Of a stretch of 52,102 nucleotides of DNA, positions 40,050-49,373 are shown piece by piece. Each line of letters starts with the position of its first letter. Position 1 is the stretch's first letter. A program made the translations under genes and the position numbers. The DNA is from Prochlorococcus sp. AG-363-K07 (GTDB lineage: Bacteria > Cyanobacteriota > Cyanobacteriia > PCC-6307 > Cyanobiaceae). The stretch lies in contig QCFO01000012.1 in assembly GCA_003280225.1 (NCBI GenBank), forward strand, positions 1 through 52,102, given 5' to 3'. A model generated the notes under the pieces. The model made no database searches, was not told the DNA's origin, and was given only the letters and a program-made list of their open reading frames with translations.

Positions 40050-41566
40050 GATTGATGAGGGTCAAGACAGGCCAAAGCCGTAAGCATGCCTTTGGCCTTA
40101 TTCAACGTCTCTTGATACTCCAATCTAGGGACAGAATCTGCAACCACTCCGGCCCCTGCTTGAACTTCCATAACCCAGCCTCCCTGAGAGTGAGGCCTAA
40201 CCACAATTGTGCGAATAGTAATCGCAGTATTTAAAGCCCCATTTAAATCCAAGGATCCATAAATACCAGAATACGGTCCTCTGGATTGAGGTTCAAACTT
40301 GTTAATAAGCTGCATTGCACGTATTTTCGGCGCACCACTGACTGTGCCTGCAGGGAAAGAAGCCATTAACAAATCCAAAACATCTTTACCTGCAGCCAAT
40401 AAACCATCTACTTCACTAACGATATGCATCACATGAGAATATCTTTCAATAACCATGAGTTCCTTAACGGAAACACTTCCTGGCTTACAGACACGGCCCA
40501 GATCATTTCGACCCAGATCAACTAGCATCACATGTTCTGCTCGTTCCTTTGGATCAGTTAAAAGATCTTTTTCAAGTTTGAGATCTTCCTTTCCATTTCG
40601 TCCTCGAGCACGAGTTCCTGCAATTGGTCTAAGACTTGCACGAATCCCTTCACTAGTCGGTTCAGCCTTAACCATCACCTCAGGACTAGATCCAATTAAA
40701 TACCAATCTTTGAAATCAAAGAAAGCCATATAAGGTGATGGGTTCACCATTCTCAAGCTGCGATACAACTCAAAAGGATGTTGATGAAAATGAGTCTCTA
40801 GCTTTTGACTCAAAACAAGTTGAAAGACATCACCTGCAGCTATATGTTCTTTTGCATTCTGAACTACATCCTCAAAATCAACTTTACGAAAATTTCTTTT
40901 CGTTCTTGGGATAGGAGAAGCATCTTGATTCCAGCGCAAAGGCTTAATTGAAGGAAGAGGTTCTTCCATAAGACTTTTTAAATTCTCAATCCTTCCTAGT
41001 GCATCCTCAAAAGCTTGTTCTGGAGATTGTTGCCTGGTCAAATCACCATAAGCCACAGCTGTAATGAGGCGCTTAACTTGATCAAAAATCAGAATGGTAT
41101 CCATCAACATCCATATTCCATCAGGAGGATCTTGCTCATTACGCGGATGAACCGGCACAGTTGGTTCAATCCACTGAATCATTTCATAGCCCCATACCCC
41201 ATAGAGCTGTCCTAATGGTGGCAGCTCAGGGGTACTTATCAGGTGATAAGGAGACATCCAATCACGTAGTACTTCAAAAGGATTACCCTGCAACTCCTCA
41301 CAGTTTCCATCTCTCCACTCTCGACTTAATTTTTCACCTCTTGCTACAGCTGTCCATAAAGGATTTGAGGCCACAACGCTCCATCGACCTATAGTTTCTC
41401 CACCTTCTACAGATTCAAGTAAAACGCCTGGGGAATGACCTTGACCCACCTTCAACCAAGTTGTCAAAGGTGTTTCAAGGTCCGCCGGCCAGCTATGTAG
41501 CACTGGGATGAAATTTGCACCCCTTGAGGCCGCTTCTAAAAATGAGTCAATATCTGAGCTGTGCAT
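40046..41566 (-). CDS. trpE: anthranilate synthase component I
   Basis: About 506 aa chorismate-utilising enzyme that makes anthranilate with the glutamine amidotransferase TrpG (not in this window). Family blocks are GDVFQLVLSQKLETHF, the RPIAGTRARGRNGKEDLKLE loop, DLGRNDLGRVCKPGSV, and the catalytic FPAGTVSGAPKIRAM. The frame opens at 41587, but MHSSDIDSFLEAA (41566) matches the usual N-terminus. It is the first gene of the coupled trpE-gshA-ppc set, about 70 nt after psaD. Confidence 0.94.
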   Translation of the reverse strand: MHSSDIDSFLEAASRGANFIPVLHSWPADLETPLTTWLKVGQGHSPGVLLESVEGGETIGRWSVVASNPLWTAVARGEKLSREWRDGNCEELQGNPFEVLRDWMSPYHLISTPELPPLGQLYGVWGYEMIQWIEPTVPVHPRNEQDPPDGIWMLMDTILIFDQVKRLITAVAYGDLTRQQSPEQAFEDALGRIENLKSLMEEPLPSIKPLRWNQDASPIPRTKRNFRKVDFEDVVQNAKEHIAAGDVFQLVLSQKLETHFHQHPFELYRSLRMVNPSPYMAFFDFKDWYLIGSSPEVMVKAEPTSEGIRASLRPIAGTRARGRNGKEDLKLEKDLLTDPKERAEHVMLVDLGRNDLGRVCKPGSVSVKELMVIERYSHVMHIVSEVDGLLAAGKDVLDLLMASFPAGTVSGAPKIRAMQLINKFEPQSRGPYSGIYGSLDLNGALNTAITIRTIVVRPHSQGGWVMEVQAGAGVVADSVPRLEYQETLNKAKGMLTALACLDPHQS

Positions 41567-41635
41567 GAGTAAATCATCGCAGCTCAAGACATGAAATTAA
41601 AGAAGTCAACCAGTTATTAATGCAAATGATTTGAT

Positions 41636-42058
41636 TTATTCGTAGGTTGTCTTATCACCAAATTTAACACTAGCTGGGTTTGGATTTTGCCCAATGCGAC
41701 GAGGGTTGTGATTAACAATTGGCCGACCCTCATTCACTTTCTCTGGGAACACACCATCCTTTGGATGCAGGAATTCTGTATCGCCACCAGGGAAAATGCG
41801 ATAAATCTTGTAGTCCTCAATCCTTGGTTTAAAACCTCTAAGTTGTGTTCCAAGCGCTAGACATTGTTCTTTGCGTGCAAAGTACATGAGGTTTTCACCC
41901 TCATTCATCATCGCAGCGCCACCAGTGGGAAGCTCAAAGGCTTGTGCCTTAGAACTTGACCATGTAATCGCATACTTTTCCTCAGTCTCAGCGGAATTCA
42001 AAAGACCACCGGTACTGGCGATACTTTGGGGAAGTGTGCCTTTCAGAGCTTCTGTCAT
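41636..42058 (-). CDS. psaD: photosystem I subunit II (ferredoxin-docking)
   Basis: 140 aa stromal/cytoplasmic subunit of photosystem I that docks ferredoxin and stabilises PsaC. I recognise [40 protein letters not shown], the [17 protein letters not shown] block and [18 protein letters not shown]. Length is normal for cyanobacteria. The 118 bp upstream should contain its own strong, light-regulated promoter; I could not identify a certain element. Confidence 0.98.
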   Translation of the reverse strand: MTEALKGTLPQSIASTGGLLNSAETEEKYAITWSSSKAQAFELPTGGAAMMNEGENLMYFARKEQCLALGTQLRGFKPRIEDYKIYRIFPGGDTEFLHPKDGVFPEKVNEGRPIVNHNPRRIGQNPNPASVKFGDKTTYE

Positions 42059-42176
42059 GGATTTGGTCGAAAAGTCTGCGTGCCTTGGTTAAGTAAAAAG
42101 TAGCACCGCATTTTGTGTCCGTTGCTAATTGGGACATTTAACCTTCACACCCGTCAACATTATGAAGTTCAAAGTA

Positions 42177-43553
42177 TCAATGCTTAGCTTCTGCAATTGG
42201 GAAAAAAATGATTATTCCACCAACTCCTCGTCGAGTAATTCTGCCGCCTAAACTGGCTAACAACTGTTGCGTTGCAGCCTGAGTGAGCTGAAGACTGCCT
42301 GTACTAGGGTTCCAACTAAGCACAGTTCCCAAGTCCGAATTAGGCTGAGTAATCTGATCTGATGAATTTTTAGCATTAGTAGCTTTTGTAAGAATTTTGA
42401 GTTTTAAACGATGCCCAGCTGGTCGAAGTTCCAAGGTCAAGCTGCTCCCAGGTTGCAAAGTCCGTGTGTTGCGGTCAATTAATCCACCAAGCATCAATTC
42501 AAGCCTTGCTGCGTCACTAAGAACATGGGGTAAGTCAGGGGCTATATCCATATGAAGCTTGATTCCTCTGCGTCCTACTTGCTGACTCCAAACAGGTTGA
42601 AGCATCTCAAGCATGTTTCCTAAATCAGTGCTCGCTAAAGGAGAAGCATCTGGCTGCTGTCTTTGCAACTCAGCTGCGTTAAAAATCAAGCCAAACCTAT
42701 CAATTTGCTCAGTGCATTCTGAATCAATTTGGCTTAAACGACTGACAACTACTTCAGGAAGATCCTTTCGCCTCAATAGTGAACGAATTAAAGTGCGAAT
42801 CGTTGCCAACGGGGTTCGCACTTCATGAGTCAAAGCCTCCAAGAGAGTCAACTCTCCCTGGGATTCATGCTGAGTGTGCTCTTTTGACTTTTCTGGCAGT
42901 GTTTGCAGTGTCAAGGTAGGTGCTATACCAGCCAATCTTGCTGATAACAGCGGCCAAAAAACCTTCTGAATATGATCATTACTTTGCAATCCTCCAAGAT
43001 CAGCCAATGCCTTTCTCAATTGGATCGCCTCTTTAGGGGCTTCTTGATGAATTCTTAAATCAAGCATCTTCAATAAATCCCTAAATGTTTCTGGATCACT
43101 ACGCATAATCAAATTTCTTTTTCCAGGCTGCCCATCCAAAGCAAGGGCAACCTGAACTTCTGGTGTTACAAGAATCAATAAAGGGTCATTTCCATCTTCT
43201 TCCCGCAAAGGCAAGCGAGCATATCTACCAACCGAAGCATTACTGGCATGAGCTAAACCTGCAGACCCACTGGGTGGTAATAAAGCAGCACTAGGAGAAT
43301 GTAATGTTCCTAACTCCTCAGGTGCCCATACCCACCCTTGCAACCTATCCAACAACCTAGGTTCATATAAGGCAGGCAAAGGGGAAGCGAGCCAAATACC
43401 CTTAGTAAATTCAGTAGATCCTAAAACCTCATTTTGCAAGGTATCTAATGCACCCCACCAAAGGCGCCTAGCAGTAGTTTCATCAACTGTGCCATCTGGA
43501 ACATCTTGAGCCATTCTCTTTTGAATAGCAGTTAAAGAAATAAAAGAACTCAC
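42177..43553 (-). CDS. sensor histidine kinase with degenerate ATP-binding domain
   Basis: 458 aa, no membrane segment. The first ~220 residues are a sensor-like region of unknown type (GAF-like layout possible). HisKA follows with H-box LEALTHEVRTPLATIRT, phospho-acceptor H243. In the CA domain the N-box reads GGLIDRNTRTL, without the usual N at the expected place, and no DxGxG G1 box exists; the end (LLASLGGRITRRGVGGIIIFFPI) is family-like. It may therefore be a pseudokinase or phosphatase-type partner. It overlaps rodA by 4 nt, with mrp upstream. The cognate response regulator is not in the window. Confidence 0.78.
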   Translation of the reverse strand: MSSFISLTAIQKRMAQDVPDGTVDETTARRLWWGALDTLQNEVLGSTEFTKGIWLASPLPALYEPRLLDRLQGWVWAPEELGTLHSPSAALLPPSGSAGLAHASNASVGRYARLPLREEDGNDPLLILVTPEVQVALALDGQPGKRNLIMRSDPETFRDLLKMLDLRIHQEAPKEAIQLRKALADLGGLQSNDHIQKVFWPLLSARLAGIAPTLTLQTLPEKSKEHTQHESQGELTLLEALTHEVRTPLATIRTLIRSLLRRKDLPEVVVSRLSQIDSECTEQIDRFGLIFNAAELQRQQPDASPLASTDLGNMLEMLQPVWSQQVGRRGIKLHMDIAPDLPHVLSDAARLELMLGGLIDRNTRTLQPGSSLTLELRPAGHRLKLKILTKATNAKNSSDQITQPNSDLGTVLSWNPSTGSLQLTQAATQQLLASLGGRITRRGVGGIIIFFPIAEAKH

Positions 43554-44830
43554 CAGTTTCTACTAGCAGAATATCCACGTCGGGCCACAGATACGCAAAG
43601 TCCCACAGCCATAAAATTAACTAATAATGCAGAACGGCCATAACTCATAAAAGGTAAAGGAATTCCCGTTACAGGTCCCAGACCAATAGTCATAAAGATA
43701 TTTACAATAGTTTGAAAAACAAGCATCGCGAGTATGCCAATAACCACAAGTGACTCAAAATCTGTTCGGGCCTCTTTTGCCACCTTTAATAATCGAAACA
43801 TAAACAAGAAAAATGCAAGCATCACGAGTGATGTCCCCAAAAAGCCCATCTCCTCACCCAATGCGCTAAAAATAAAATCTGTATGTTGCTCAGGTATAAA
43901 CTGCAACTTAGTCAATTGTCCCTGAAGCAACCCCTTTCCAAATATTCCTCCTGAACCAATGCCAACTGTGCTTTGCAGCAAGTGATATCCGCCGCCTAAT
44001 GGATCTTTAGAAGGGTTTAAGAACAAAACCAAACGATCTCTTTGATAATCCTGCAACGCATGCATCCATAACCAAGGAGTAGCAATCGCAATCAAGCCTT
44101 GTGAGAACATAGTCAAAAGAGCAGAGACTTTCTTATTAGGCAAGGATCGATAAGCTAAAAATCCCAAAAAAGGTATCCAAAATAAAAGAGTCAATGGGAG
44201 CACACCTGCCAAAATAGATGTAAAAATTGCAGATAGGAAAAGTAATACCCACTCCAAAGGCATTCCTGCCCAATAAAGCATTGTTATCAAGACTGCGCCA
44301 AATACTAAAGATGTACCTAAGTCTGGCTGGAAAAATACCAATAACCAAGGGGGCAGTACTACTAATAGGGGCCTCAATAAATTTAAAGGTTTTTCTATTT
44401 GATGTCCTTCAAGTACTGAGGCTAAAACAATAATGGCAGTTAATTTTGCAAACTCAGAAGGTTGAATATTAAAACCAGCAATACTGATCCATCGCTGAGC
44501 ACCTAATGCTGTAGTACCTATTACCTGGACTGCTAATAAGGTTCCAATAGTGAAGAGATAAATACTAAGCAAAAAAGGGCGAATCCTCTCCAGGGAAATT
44601 TCAACTAATAACCTGGCAACAAGTATTCCCACAAAAGCAGTAATCCAATGCTGATACCAATCTGCATAGTTAGCCTGACGCTGAGTACTCGCTATCAAAA
44701 TACCTGAAATAAGTACCAAGAAAAGAGGTATGCCCCACAGGAGAAAATCGAATTTCTTAATTTTTCTTCTAAAGCGGCCCGCGCCCCATACAAACCAAGT
44801 ATTTCGCCTTAAGTTAAAACTTTTAGGCAT
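43550..44830 (-). CDS. rodA: peptidoglycan glycosyltransferase RodA (SEDS family)
   Basis: 426 aa with about ten membrane segments. Polymerises lipid II for cell-wall elongation together with a class B PBP. Diagnostic SEDS blocks are GAQRWISIAGFNIQPSEFAKL, FFQPDLGTSLVFGAV, the QSTVGIGSGGIFGKGL loop with catalytic-region residues, FSALGEEMGFLGTS and GIPLPFMSYGRSALLVNF. RodA rather than FtsW is favoured by these blocks and by the mrp-rodA arrangement. It starts 2 nt after the mrp stop and overlaps the kinase gene by 4 nt. Confidence 0.92.
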   Translation of the reverse strand: MPKSFNLRRNTWFVWGAGRFRRKIKKFDFLLWGIPLFLVLISGILIASTQRQANYADWYQHWITAFVGILVARLLVEISLERIRPFLLSIYLFTIGTLLAVQVIGTTALGAQRWISIAGFNIQPSEFAKLTAIIVLASVLEGHQIEKPLNLLRPLLVVLPPWLLVFFQPDLGTSLVFGAVLITMLYWAGMPLEWVLLFLSAIFTSILAGVLPLTLLFWIPFLGFLAYRSLPNKKVSALLTMFSQGLIAIATPWLWMHALQDYQRDRLVLFLNPSKDPLGGGYHLLQSTVGIGSGGIFGKGLLQGQLTKLQFIPEQHTDFIFSALGEEMGFLGTSLVMLAFFLFMFRLLKVAKEARTDFESLVVIGILAMLVFQTIVNIFMTIGLGPVTGIPLPFMSYGRSALLVNFMAVGLCVSVARRGYSASRNW

Positions 44831-44832
44831 GC

Positions 44833-45909
44833 CTAGGGATTTACAGATAACTTTTCTAGGACACTATTCGCAAGGTTGCTAAAAACTTTTGAACTAATTG
44901 ATTCTGAAGATGATTGCACAATTGGAATGCCTTCATTAGCTCCTTCCTGTAGTGGCATCTCCATGGGCACTTTCGCGAGCAAAGGCACTCCATTTTCTGC
45001 CGCCAATTGTTGACCACCACCAGTCCCAAAAAGAGGGTAAGTTTTATCTGGTTGATCAGGAGGCACAAAACAAGTCATATTTTCAACCACACCAAGTACT
45101 GGGACAGCCATTTGTTTAAACATCGCGAGCCCCCTTCTTGAATCCTGCAGAGAAACCTTCTGAGGTGTTGTCACAATTACAACCCCTGCCATTGGCACTG
45201 CTTGTGCAAGTGAAAGTTGCGCATCTCCAGTACCTGGAGGTAGATCAACAACTAGAACATCTCTTTCGCCCCAAGAAGCCTGATAAAGGAATTGTCTAAT
45301 AATTCCATTCAACATAGGTCCTCGCCAAATCACAGGCTGGTTTTCCTCAATCAGCAAACCCATTGAAACCATTCCAATTCCGCAAGTCTCGATTGGAATA
45401 ATTCTTTGATCGGCTCCTGAACCTATAACTTCAGGAGTGCGGTCTGCCACCCCAAGCATCGTAGGAATGTTGGGACCATAAATATCAGCATCCAATAAAC
45501 CAACTCTCAACCCCTTCTGAGCAAGAGCACAAGCCAGGTTCACCGAAATAGTACTTTTACCGACGCCACCCTTACCACTACTAACAGCTATAACCTTATC
45601 AACTCCTTGAATAGGCTGTAACGCAGGAGATTGGCCATGACCAGCCTGGCCAATAGGAGCTCCACTAGTAGCATTCCCAATTTCAATCTGAACTTCATCA
45701 ATCCCATCTATTGCAAGTAAAACTGATCTTGTTTGCTCTACGAATTGAGCTCTTTGACTCTGAGCAAAGCTAGGCAAATTAAAAGTAAAAACGGCCTTTG
45801 GAGGACTAATCCTGATATTTGTGATCCAACCAAGTTCTATTAATGAACGGCCACTTCCAGAATCCGTAACTTCCTTTAGCGCCTGTTCCGCCTGATCGGC
45901 AATCGTCAT
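44833..45909 (-). CDS. mrp: Mrp/ApbC-type Fe-S cluster carrier ATPase
   Basis: About 358 aa P-loop protein. An N-terminal MIP18/DUF59-like domain (SLIELGWITNIRISPPKAVF) is followed by the deviant Walker A SGKGGVGKSTISVNLA, Walker B VLVVDLPPGTGDAQL, and the GVVENMTCFVPPD block, in which the second Cys of the cluster-binding CxxC is absent. Family members carry and transfer [4Fe-4S] clusters. ATGs at 45918 and 45909 are possible; MTIADQAEQALKEV at 45909 fits better. First gene of mrp-rodA-kinase; divergent from hemF. Confidence 0.92.
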   Translation of the reverse strand: MTIADQAEQALKEVTDSGSGRSLIELGWITNIRISPPKAVFTFNLPSFAQSQRAQFVEQTRSVLLAIDGIDEVQIEIGNATSGAPIGQAGHGQSPALQPIQGVDKVIAVSSGKGGVGKSTISVNLACALAQKGLRVGLLDADIYGPNIPTMLGVADRTPEVIGSGADQRIIPIETCGIGMVSMGLLIEENQPVIWRGPMLNGIIRQFLYQASWGERDVLVVDLPPGTGDAQLSLAQAVPMAGVVIVTTPQKVSLQDSRRGLAMFKQMAVPVLGVVENMTCFVPPDQPDKTYPLFGTGGGQQLAAENGVPLLAKVPMEMPLQEGANEGIPIVQSSSESISSKVFSNLANSVLEKLSVNP

Positions 45910-46014
45910 GCATTTCAATCCAATCGACTCAATCCTACGAGTGAACTGTTATGAATTACTGTAATGCCACTCAAATTCTTTCCTCTTTAGCGTTTCCTAA
46001 AAGGTTAGTTTCCA

Positions 46015-47142
46015 TTGAATCGATCCCAAGTGGTTAGTTCCTTCTTCAGAAATCTCAAACAATCCTCTTTCAAAGAAAATAAACCCAAAGCTTCTTTTGA
46101 AACAAGAAACTCATCCATCTCGCCACCTCCTACAAATTCAAGAGAGAAGGCTCGAGAATTGGTTATTGGGCTACAAGATGAAATTTGCGGGGGATTGGAG
46201 CTTGTAGATGGAGAAGGGAAATTCAAGGAAGAATCATGGGAACGACCGGAAGGAGGAGGGGGGCGTTCAAGAGTGATGCAAGAAGGGAAAATTTTTGAGC
46301 AAGCCGGTGTGAACTTCTCAGAAGTTGAGGGAGAGGAATTACCCCCTTCAATACTTAACCAAAGACCTGAGGCCAAGGGGCATCGTTGGTTTGCTACTGG
46401 TACATCAATGGTGCTGCACCCAAGAAATCCTTATCTACCTACCGTTCATCTCAACTATCGTTACTTTGAAGCAGGGCCAGTTTGGTGGTTTGGAGGAGGG
46501 GCAGACTTAACTCCCTTCTACCCTTATTTAGAAGATGCACGTCATTTTCATCGAGTACACAAAGAAGCGTGTGATTCAGTCAGTCCAGAACTTCATAAAG
46601 TCTTTAAACCTTGGTGTGATGAATATTTCTACTTAAAACATAGGAATGAGACAAGAGGAATAGGCGGTATTTTCTATGATTATCAAGATGGATCTGGAAC
46701 CATTTATAAAGGTCAGAATCCAGATGGAAAAGCAGCGCAAATTTCCAAGCAACTAGGCAAATCCCCAAAAAATTGGGAGCAACTTTTCGAACTAGCTAAA
46801 TCATGTGGAAAGGCTTTTTTACCAGCCTATGTTCCAATTATCGAAAAACGTAAAGAACAATCTTATGGGCAAAGGGAGCGAGATTTTCAACTATATCGAC
46901 GAGGTCGTTATGTTGAATTCAACCTGGTTTGGGACCGAGGAACAATTTTCGGGCTGCAAACAAATGGAAGAACTGAATCAATTTTAATGTCCTTGCCTCC
47001 ACTCGCAAGATGGCAATACGGCTACAAATCAGAGCAAAACTCTCGCGAATCTCTACTAACAGATTTATTTACTAAGCCACAAAACTGGCTAGATGATGAA
47101 TCACTTGATGATCAATGCAGACCATATCAAGCTATTGACTAA
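46015..47142 (+). CDS. hemF: coproporphyrinogen III oxidase, oxygen-dependent (TTG start)
   Basis: 375 aa. Converts coproporphyrinogen III to protoporphyrinogen IX in heme and chlorophyll synthesis, using O2. Diagnostic blocks are [47 protein letters not shown], the [15 protein letters not shown] motif, and [21 protein letters not shown]. The start is unclear: no ATG precedes the conserved [17 protein letters not shown]; the first candidate is TTG at 46015, which gives a 45-residue extension. It faces the mrp promoter. Confidence 0.94.
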   Translation: MNRSQVVSSFFRNLKQSSFKENKPKASFETRNSSISPPPTNSREKARELVIGLQDEICGGLELVDGEGKFKEESWERPEGGGGRSRVMQEGKIFEQAGVNFSEVEGEELPPSILNQRPEAKGHRWFATGTSMVLHPRNPYLPTVHLNYRYFEAGPVWWFGGGADLTPFYPYLEDARHFHRVHKEACDSVSPELHKVFKPWCDEYFYLKHRNETRGIGGIFYDYQDGSGTIYKGQNPDGKAAQISKQLGKSPKNWEQLFELAKSCGKAFLPAYVPIIEKRKEQSYGQRERDFQLYRRGRYVEFNLVWDRGTIFGLQTNGRTESILMSLPPLARWQYGYKSEQNSRESLLTDLFTKPQNWLDDESLDDQCRPYQAID

Positions 47143-47146
47143 AAGC

Positions 47147-47953
47147 TCACTGATCCCTTAAGCCTTCTATAAAAGCATCAACTACCTTATTTGATATTTT
47201 TTCAATAAGCTGATCTCTCTTTAAAGGGTTTCTTAACTCATCTTCTAAAGCACCCTCAAGTTTTGCGATTTCAAGTACTCGTATTCCTCGCCTGGGAGCA
47301 CCAAGTCCTCCGCGAAAAAACATTGGATATCTACCAAAACTCTTAGCAAGGCTTTCATCAATACTGTTTAGACTAGTAGAGATTGCTGGTATTAATCCCG
47401 AACCAAAACCATATTCCCCATACGAATCAAAGTGAATTTCAATTACATATACTCCCTTCTTAGCAAGCTCGCCACCAACAGACCAATTTGTTTGCGGATC
47501 ATTAGCGTCATCAATATTTCTAATTCCTGGATCATAAGAATCAATTATTAAACCTCTTTCTTTCCCAGATTTAACAATTGCATCTCTTACTTTCAAATTC
47601 CAAAATAGCTCATCACTGATTGAAGAGTCCATTGGAATTTCGCCCTTTATATCTACAGCCTCGCCAGCAGTTCCTGCACCAGCAAATCCTTGAGAATCTG
47701 CGTGTCCAGCAAGAATTAAAAAAGAGGTAAGTTTTGACGCTTTATCAAGACCCTTCCATTCTGTTTTAAGTTGAACACGTGGTCCTAAAAATAAATCTTG
47801 ATTATTAAAATTAGATTGGTTTGCTAACAATTCTAGAGACGAAAAAATCCAACCAGTACCCAGTAAAATCAAAGGCCAACTTACAAGTTTTCTTCTAAAA
47901 AATAATTTAGTCTTCACTACTTTAAATAGGCGATGATAATAAAGATCCATCAC
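47147..47953 (-). CDS. exported or membrane-anchored protein, possibly amidase-like
   Basis: 268 aa. An N-terminal basic stretch (FFRRK) and hydrophobic segment (WPLILLGTGWIFSSLELLA, about 26-45) act as a signal anchor. The rest holds FLILAGHADSQG, an EAVDIKGE region, a Y-D-P-G-I turn and YVIEIHFDSYGEYGFGSG. The spacing of His, Glu and His-x-D recalls N-acetylmuramoyl-L-alanine amidase type 3 (GHGG ... E ... H-x-N), but the match is loose and I do not claim the function. It overlaps the CCB-type gene by 32 nt and is 4 nt from the convergent hemF stop. Confidence 0.5.
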   Translation of the reverse strand: MMDLYYHRLFKVVKTKLFFRRKLVSWPLILLGTGWIFSSLELLANQSNFNNQDLFLGPRVQLKTEWKGLDKASKLTSFLILAGHADSQGFAGAGTAGEAVDIKGEIPMDSSISDELFWNLKVRDAIVKSGKERGLIIDSYDPGIRNIDDANDPQTNWSVGGELAKKGVYVIEIHFDSYGEYGFGSGLIPAISTSLNSIDESLAKSFGRYPMFFRGGLGAPRRGIRVLEIAKLEGALEDELRNPLKRDQLIEKISNKVVDAFIEGLRDQ

Positions 47954-48473
47954 TAGCTAAATCAAGACTTTTCCCAAGTTCTAATTCCATAGCAATTAAT
48001 TCATCGCGATGTGCTCTTATTCTCAAAATGCTTGTTTCATGATCCGAAGTACTCATAAGTCTAATCTCTAGAAATTCAACACGAGCAGCTCTACTTCGAT
48101 ATACAAAACCTGCAGCAGGTCCACCAATAAGAACAAGCAAAAGCGGCCACCAGCCTAAATCTGGAGAAAGCTGACGAATAACAAGTCCTAATGATGCTGA
48201 TCCAAGTCCACCATAAATCGCGAGCAATACTGCCAACGTCAAACTAGACGCAACATTGCCCTGGAATCGCAATACTTGCCTGTCCGCATCGCCACCATTA
48301 CTTCGCCAACCTCTTTCTTCTAACCATCTACTGACTCCATTCAAAACCTCTAGCGGAGGCTTAGAAGATTGGACATCAACAACTGTCGTTCGATCCTTAC
48401 TGGCAGCTCGCAAAAAGAAAAGCAAGCCTATTGCCAAAAGGATAGTTAGCAATAGCACTGAAAAGAAACCCAT
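47922..48473 (-). CDS. cofactor assembly of complex C subunit B (CCB-like)
   Basis: 183 aa. Three hydrophobic segments: FSVLLLTILLAIGLLFFLRA near the N-terminus, then LTLAVLLAIYGGLGSASLGL, and WWPLLLVLIGGPAAGFVY. The middle motif SRWLEERGWR and the C-terminal ILRIRAHRDELIAMELELGK fit the cyanobacterial CCB2/CCB4-type (DUF2930) family, which helps attach heme c-i to cytochrome b6. It probably acts in the thylakoid membrane. Transcribed with the downstream overlapping gene. Confidence 0.72.
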   Translation of the reverse strand: MGFFSVLLLTILLAIGLLFFLRAASKDRTTVVDVQSSKPPLEVLNGVSRWLEERGWRSNGGDADRQVLRFQGNVASSLTLAVLLAIYGGLGSASLGLVIRQLSPDLGWWPLLLVLIGGPAAGFVYRSRAARVEFLEIRLMSTSDHETSILRIRAHRDELIAMELELGKSLDLASDGSLLSSPI

Positions 48474-48719
48474 TAGCCTTTTACTAGTGATAGATAATTT
48501 AATTCGGTCTGTTCAAAGGGTCTTTCTGACCGCAAGAGCTACTGTCCATCAAAATTGTTTGAAGCAATAACAGAGAAAAGTTGGATAAAGCAAATACCCA
48601 AAGTCAATCATAAAAGATTTCATCTCTCCAGAATCCTGAAATAATGTCTTTTTTAAAATAAGAATACGACAAGCGCTTATATACGGTATTGATGAGTTAG
48701 AAACTGATCGCATTAAAGA

Positions 48720-49364
48720 ATGACTGCATTCTCATCCGCTCCTAAAAGCTTTTCTGTCTTCGATGAAGACCTTGATGAAACTAGCGCGAATCAATTTAGC
48801 CTTGCTCCAACACTAGCTATAGATACAGAAGCCATGGGACTCATTCATGGTCGAGATCGACTTTGCTTAGTCCAAATCTGCGATCCAGACGATAATGTTG
48901 CTTGCATAAGGATTGGGATTGGTCAAAAATCTGCGCCAAAATTAAAGGCATTAATGGAAAACAAAACAATTACAAAAGTCTTTCATTTTGCTCGTTTTGA
49001 TTTAGCAGCACTAGCCAGTGGTCTAAATATTCAAGTCTCACCAATTTTTTGCACAAAAATTGCAAGTAAGATCGCAAGAACATACAGTCCTAGACATGGC
49101 CTCAAAGAAGTAATTTTAGAGCTTGTAGGTATTGAGCTAGACAAACAATCTCAAAGCAGTGACTGGGGTAGCGTCAGTCAATTGACTGAGCAACAATTAG
49201 CTTATGCAGCGAATGATGTTCGTTATTTGATCAAAGCGAAGACAAAGCTAGAGGAGATGCTGAAACGAGAAGAGAGACATAGACTTGCTGAAAGTTGCTT
49301 TCAATGTGTTCCTGTCATGGCTGAGCTCGACAGGTTGCGCTTCACACAAATCTTTGATCATTGA
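48720..49364 (+). CDS. rnd: ribonuclease D-type 3'-5' exonuclease
   Basis: 214 aa DEDDy exonuclease domain. Motif I is AIDTEAMGL (D35, E37), motif II has FHFARFDLAAL, and motif III is YAANDVRYLIKA with the tyrosine and final aspartate. The HRDC domains of E. coli RNase D are absent, so this is the short single-domain form common in cyanobacteria, likely in tRNA or structured RNA 3' trimming. About 245 bp of apparently empty sequence separates it from the divergent CCB gene. Confidence 0.92.
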   Translation: MTAFSSAPKSFSVFDEDLDETSANQFSLAPTLAIDTEAMGLIHGRDRLCLVQICDPDDNVACIRIGIGQKSAPKLKALMENKTITKVFHFARFDLAALASGLNIQVSPIFCTKIASKIARTYSPRHGLKEVILELVGIELDKQSQSSDWGSVSQLTEQQLAYAANDVRYLIKAKTKLEEMLKREERHRLAESCFQCVPVMAELDRLRFTQIFDH

Positions 49365-49373
49365 AGTAAAAAC

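Noticed and set aside
48549-48623. 24-codon hydrophobic minus-strand ORF (MKSFMIDFGYLLYPTF...) in the gap between the CCB gene and RNase D
   Set aside because: No Shine-Dalgarno, no overlap with neighbours and no match to known small photosystem or cytochrome subunits; could easily arise by chance.
48640-48722. Plus-strand frame ending IYGIDELETDRIKE whose TGA overlaps the RNase D ATG
   Set aside because: It looks like an upstream coupled ORF, but a stop lies about 25 codons before its end and there is no start codon.
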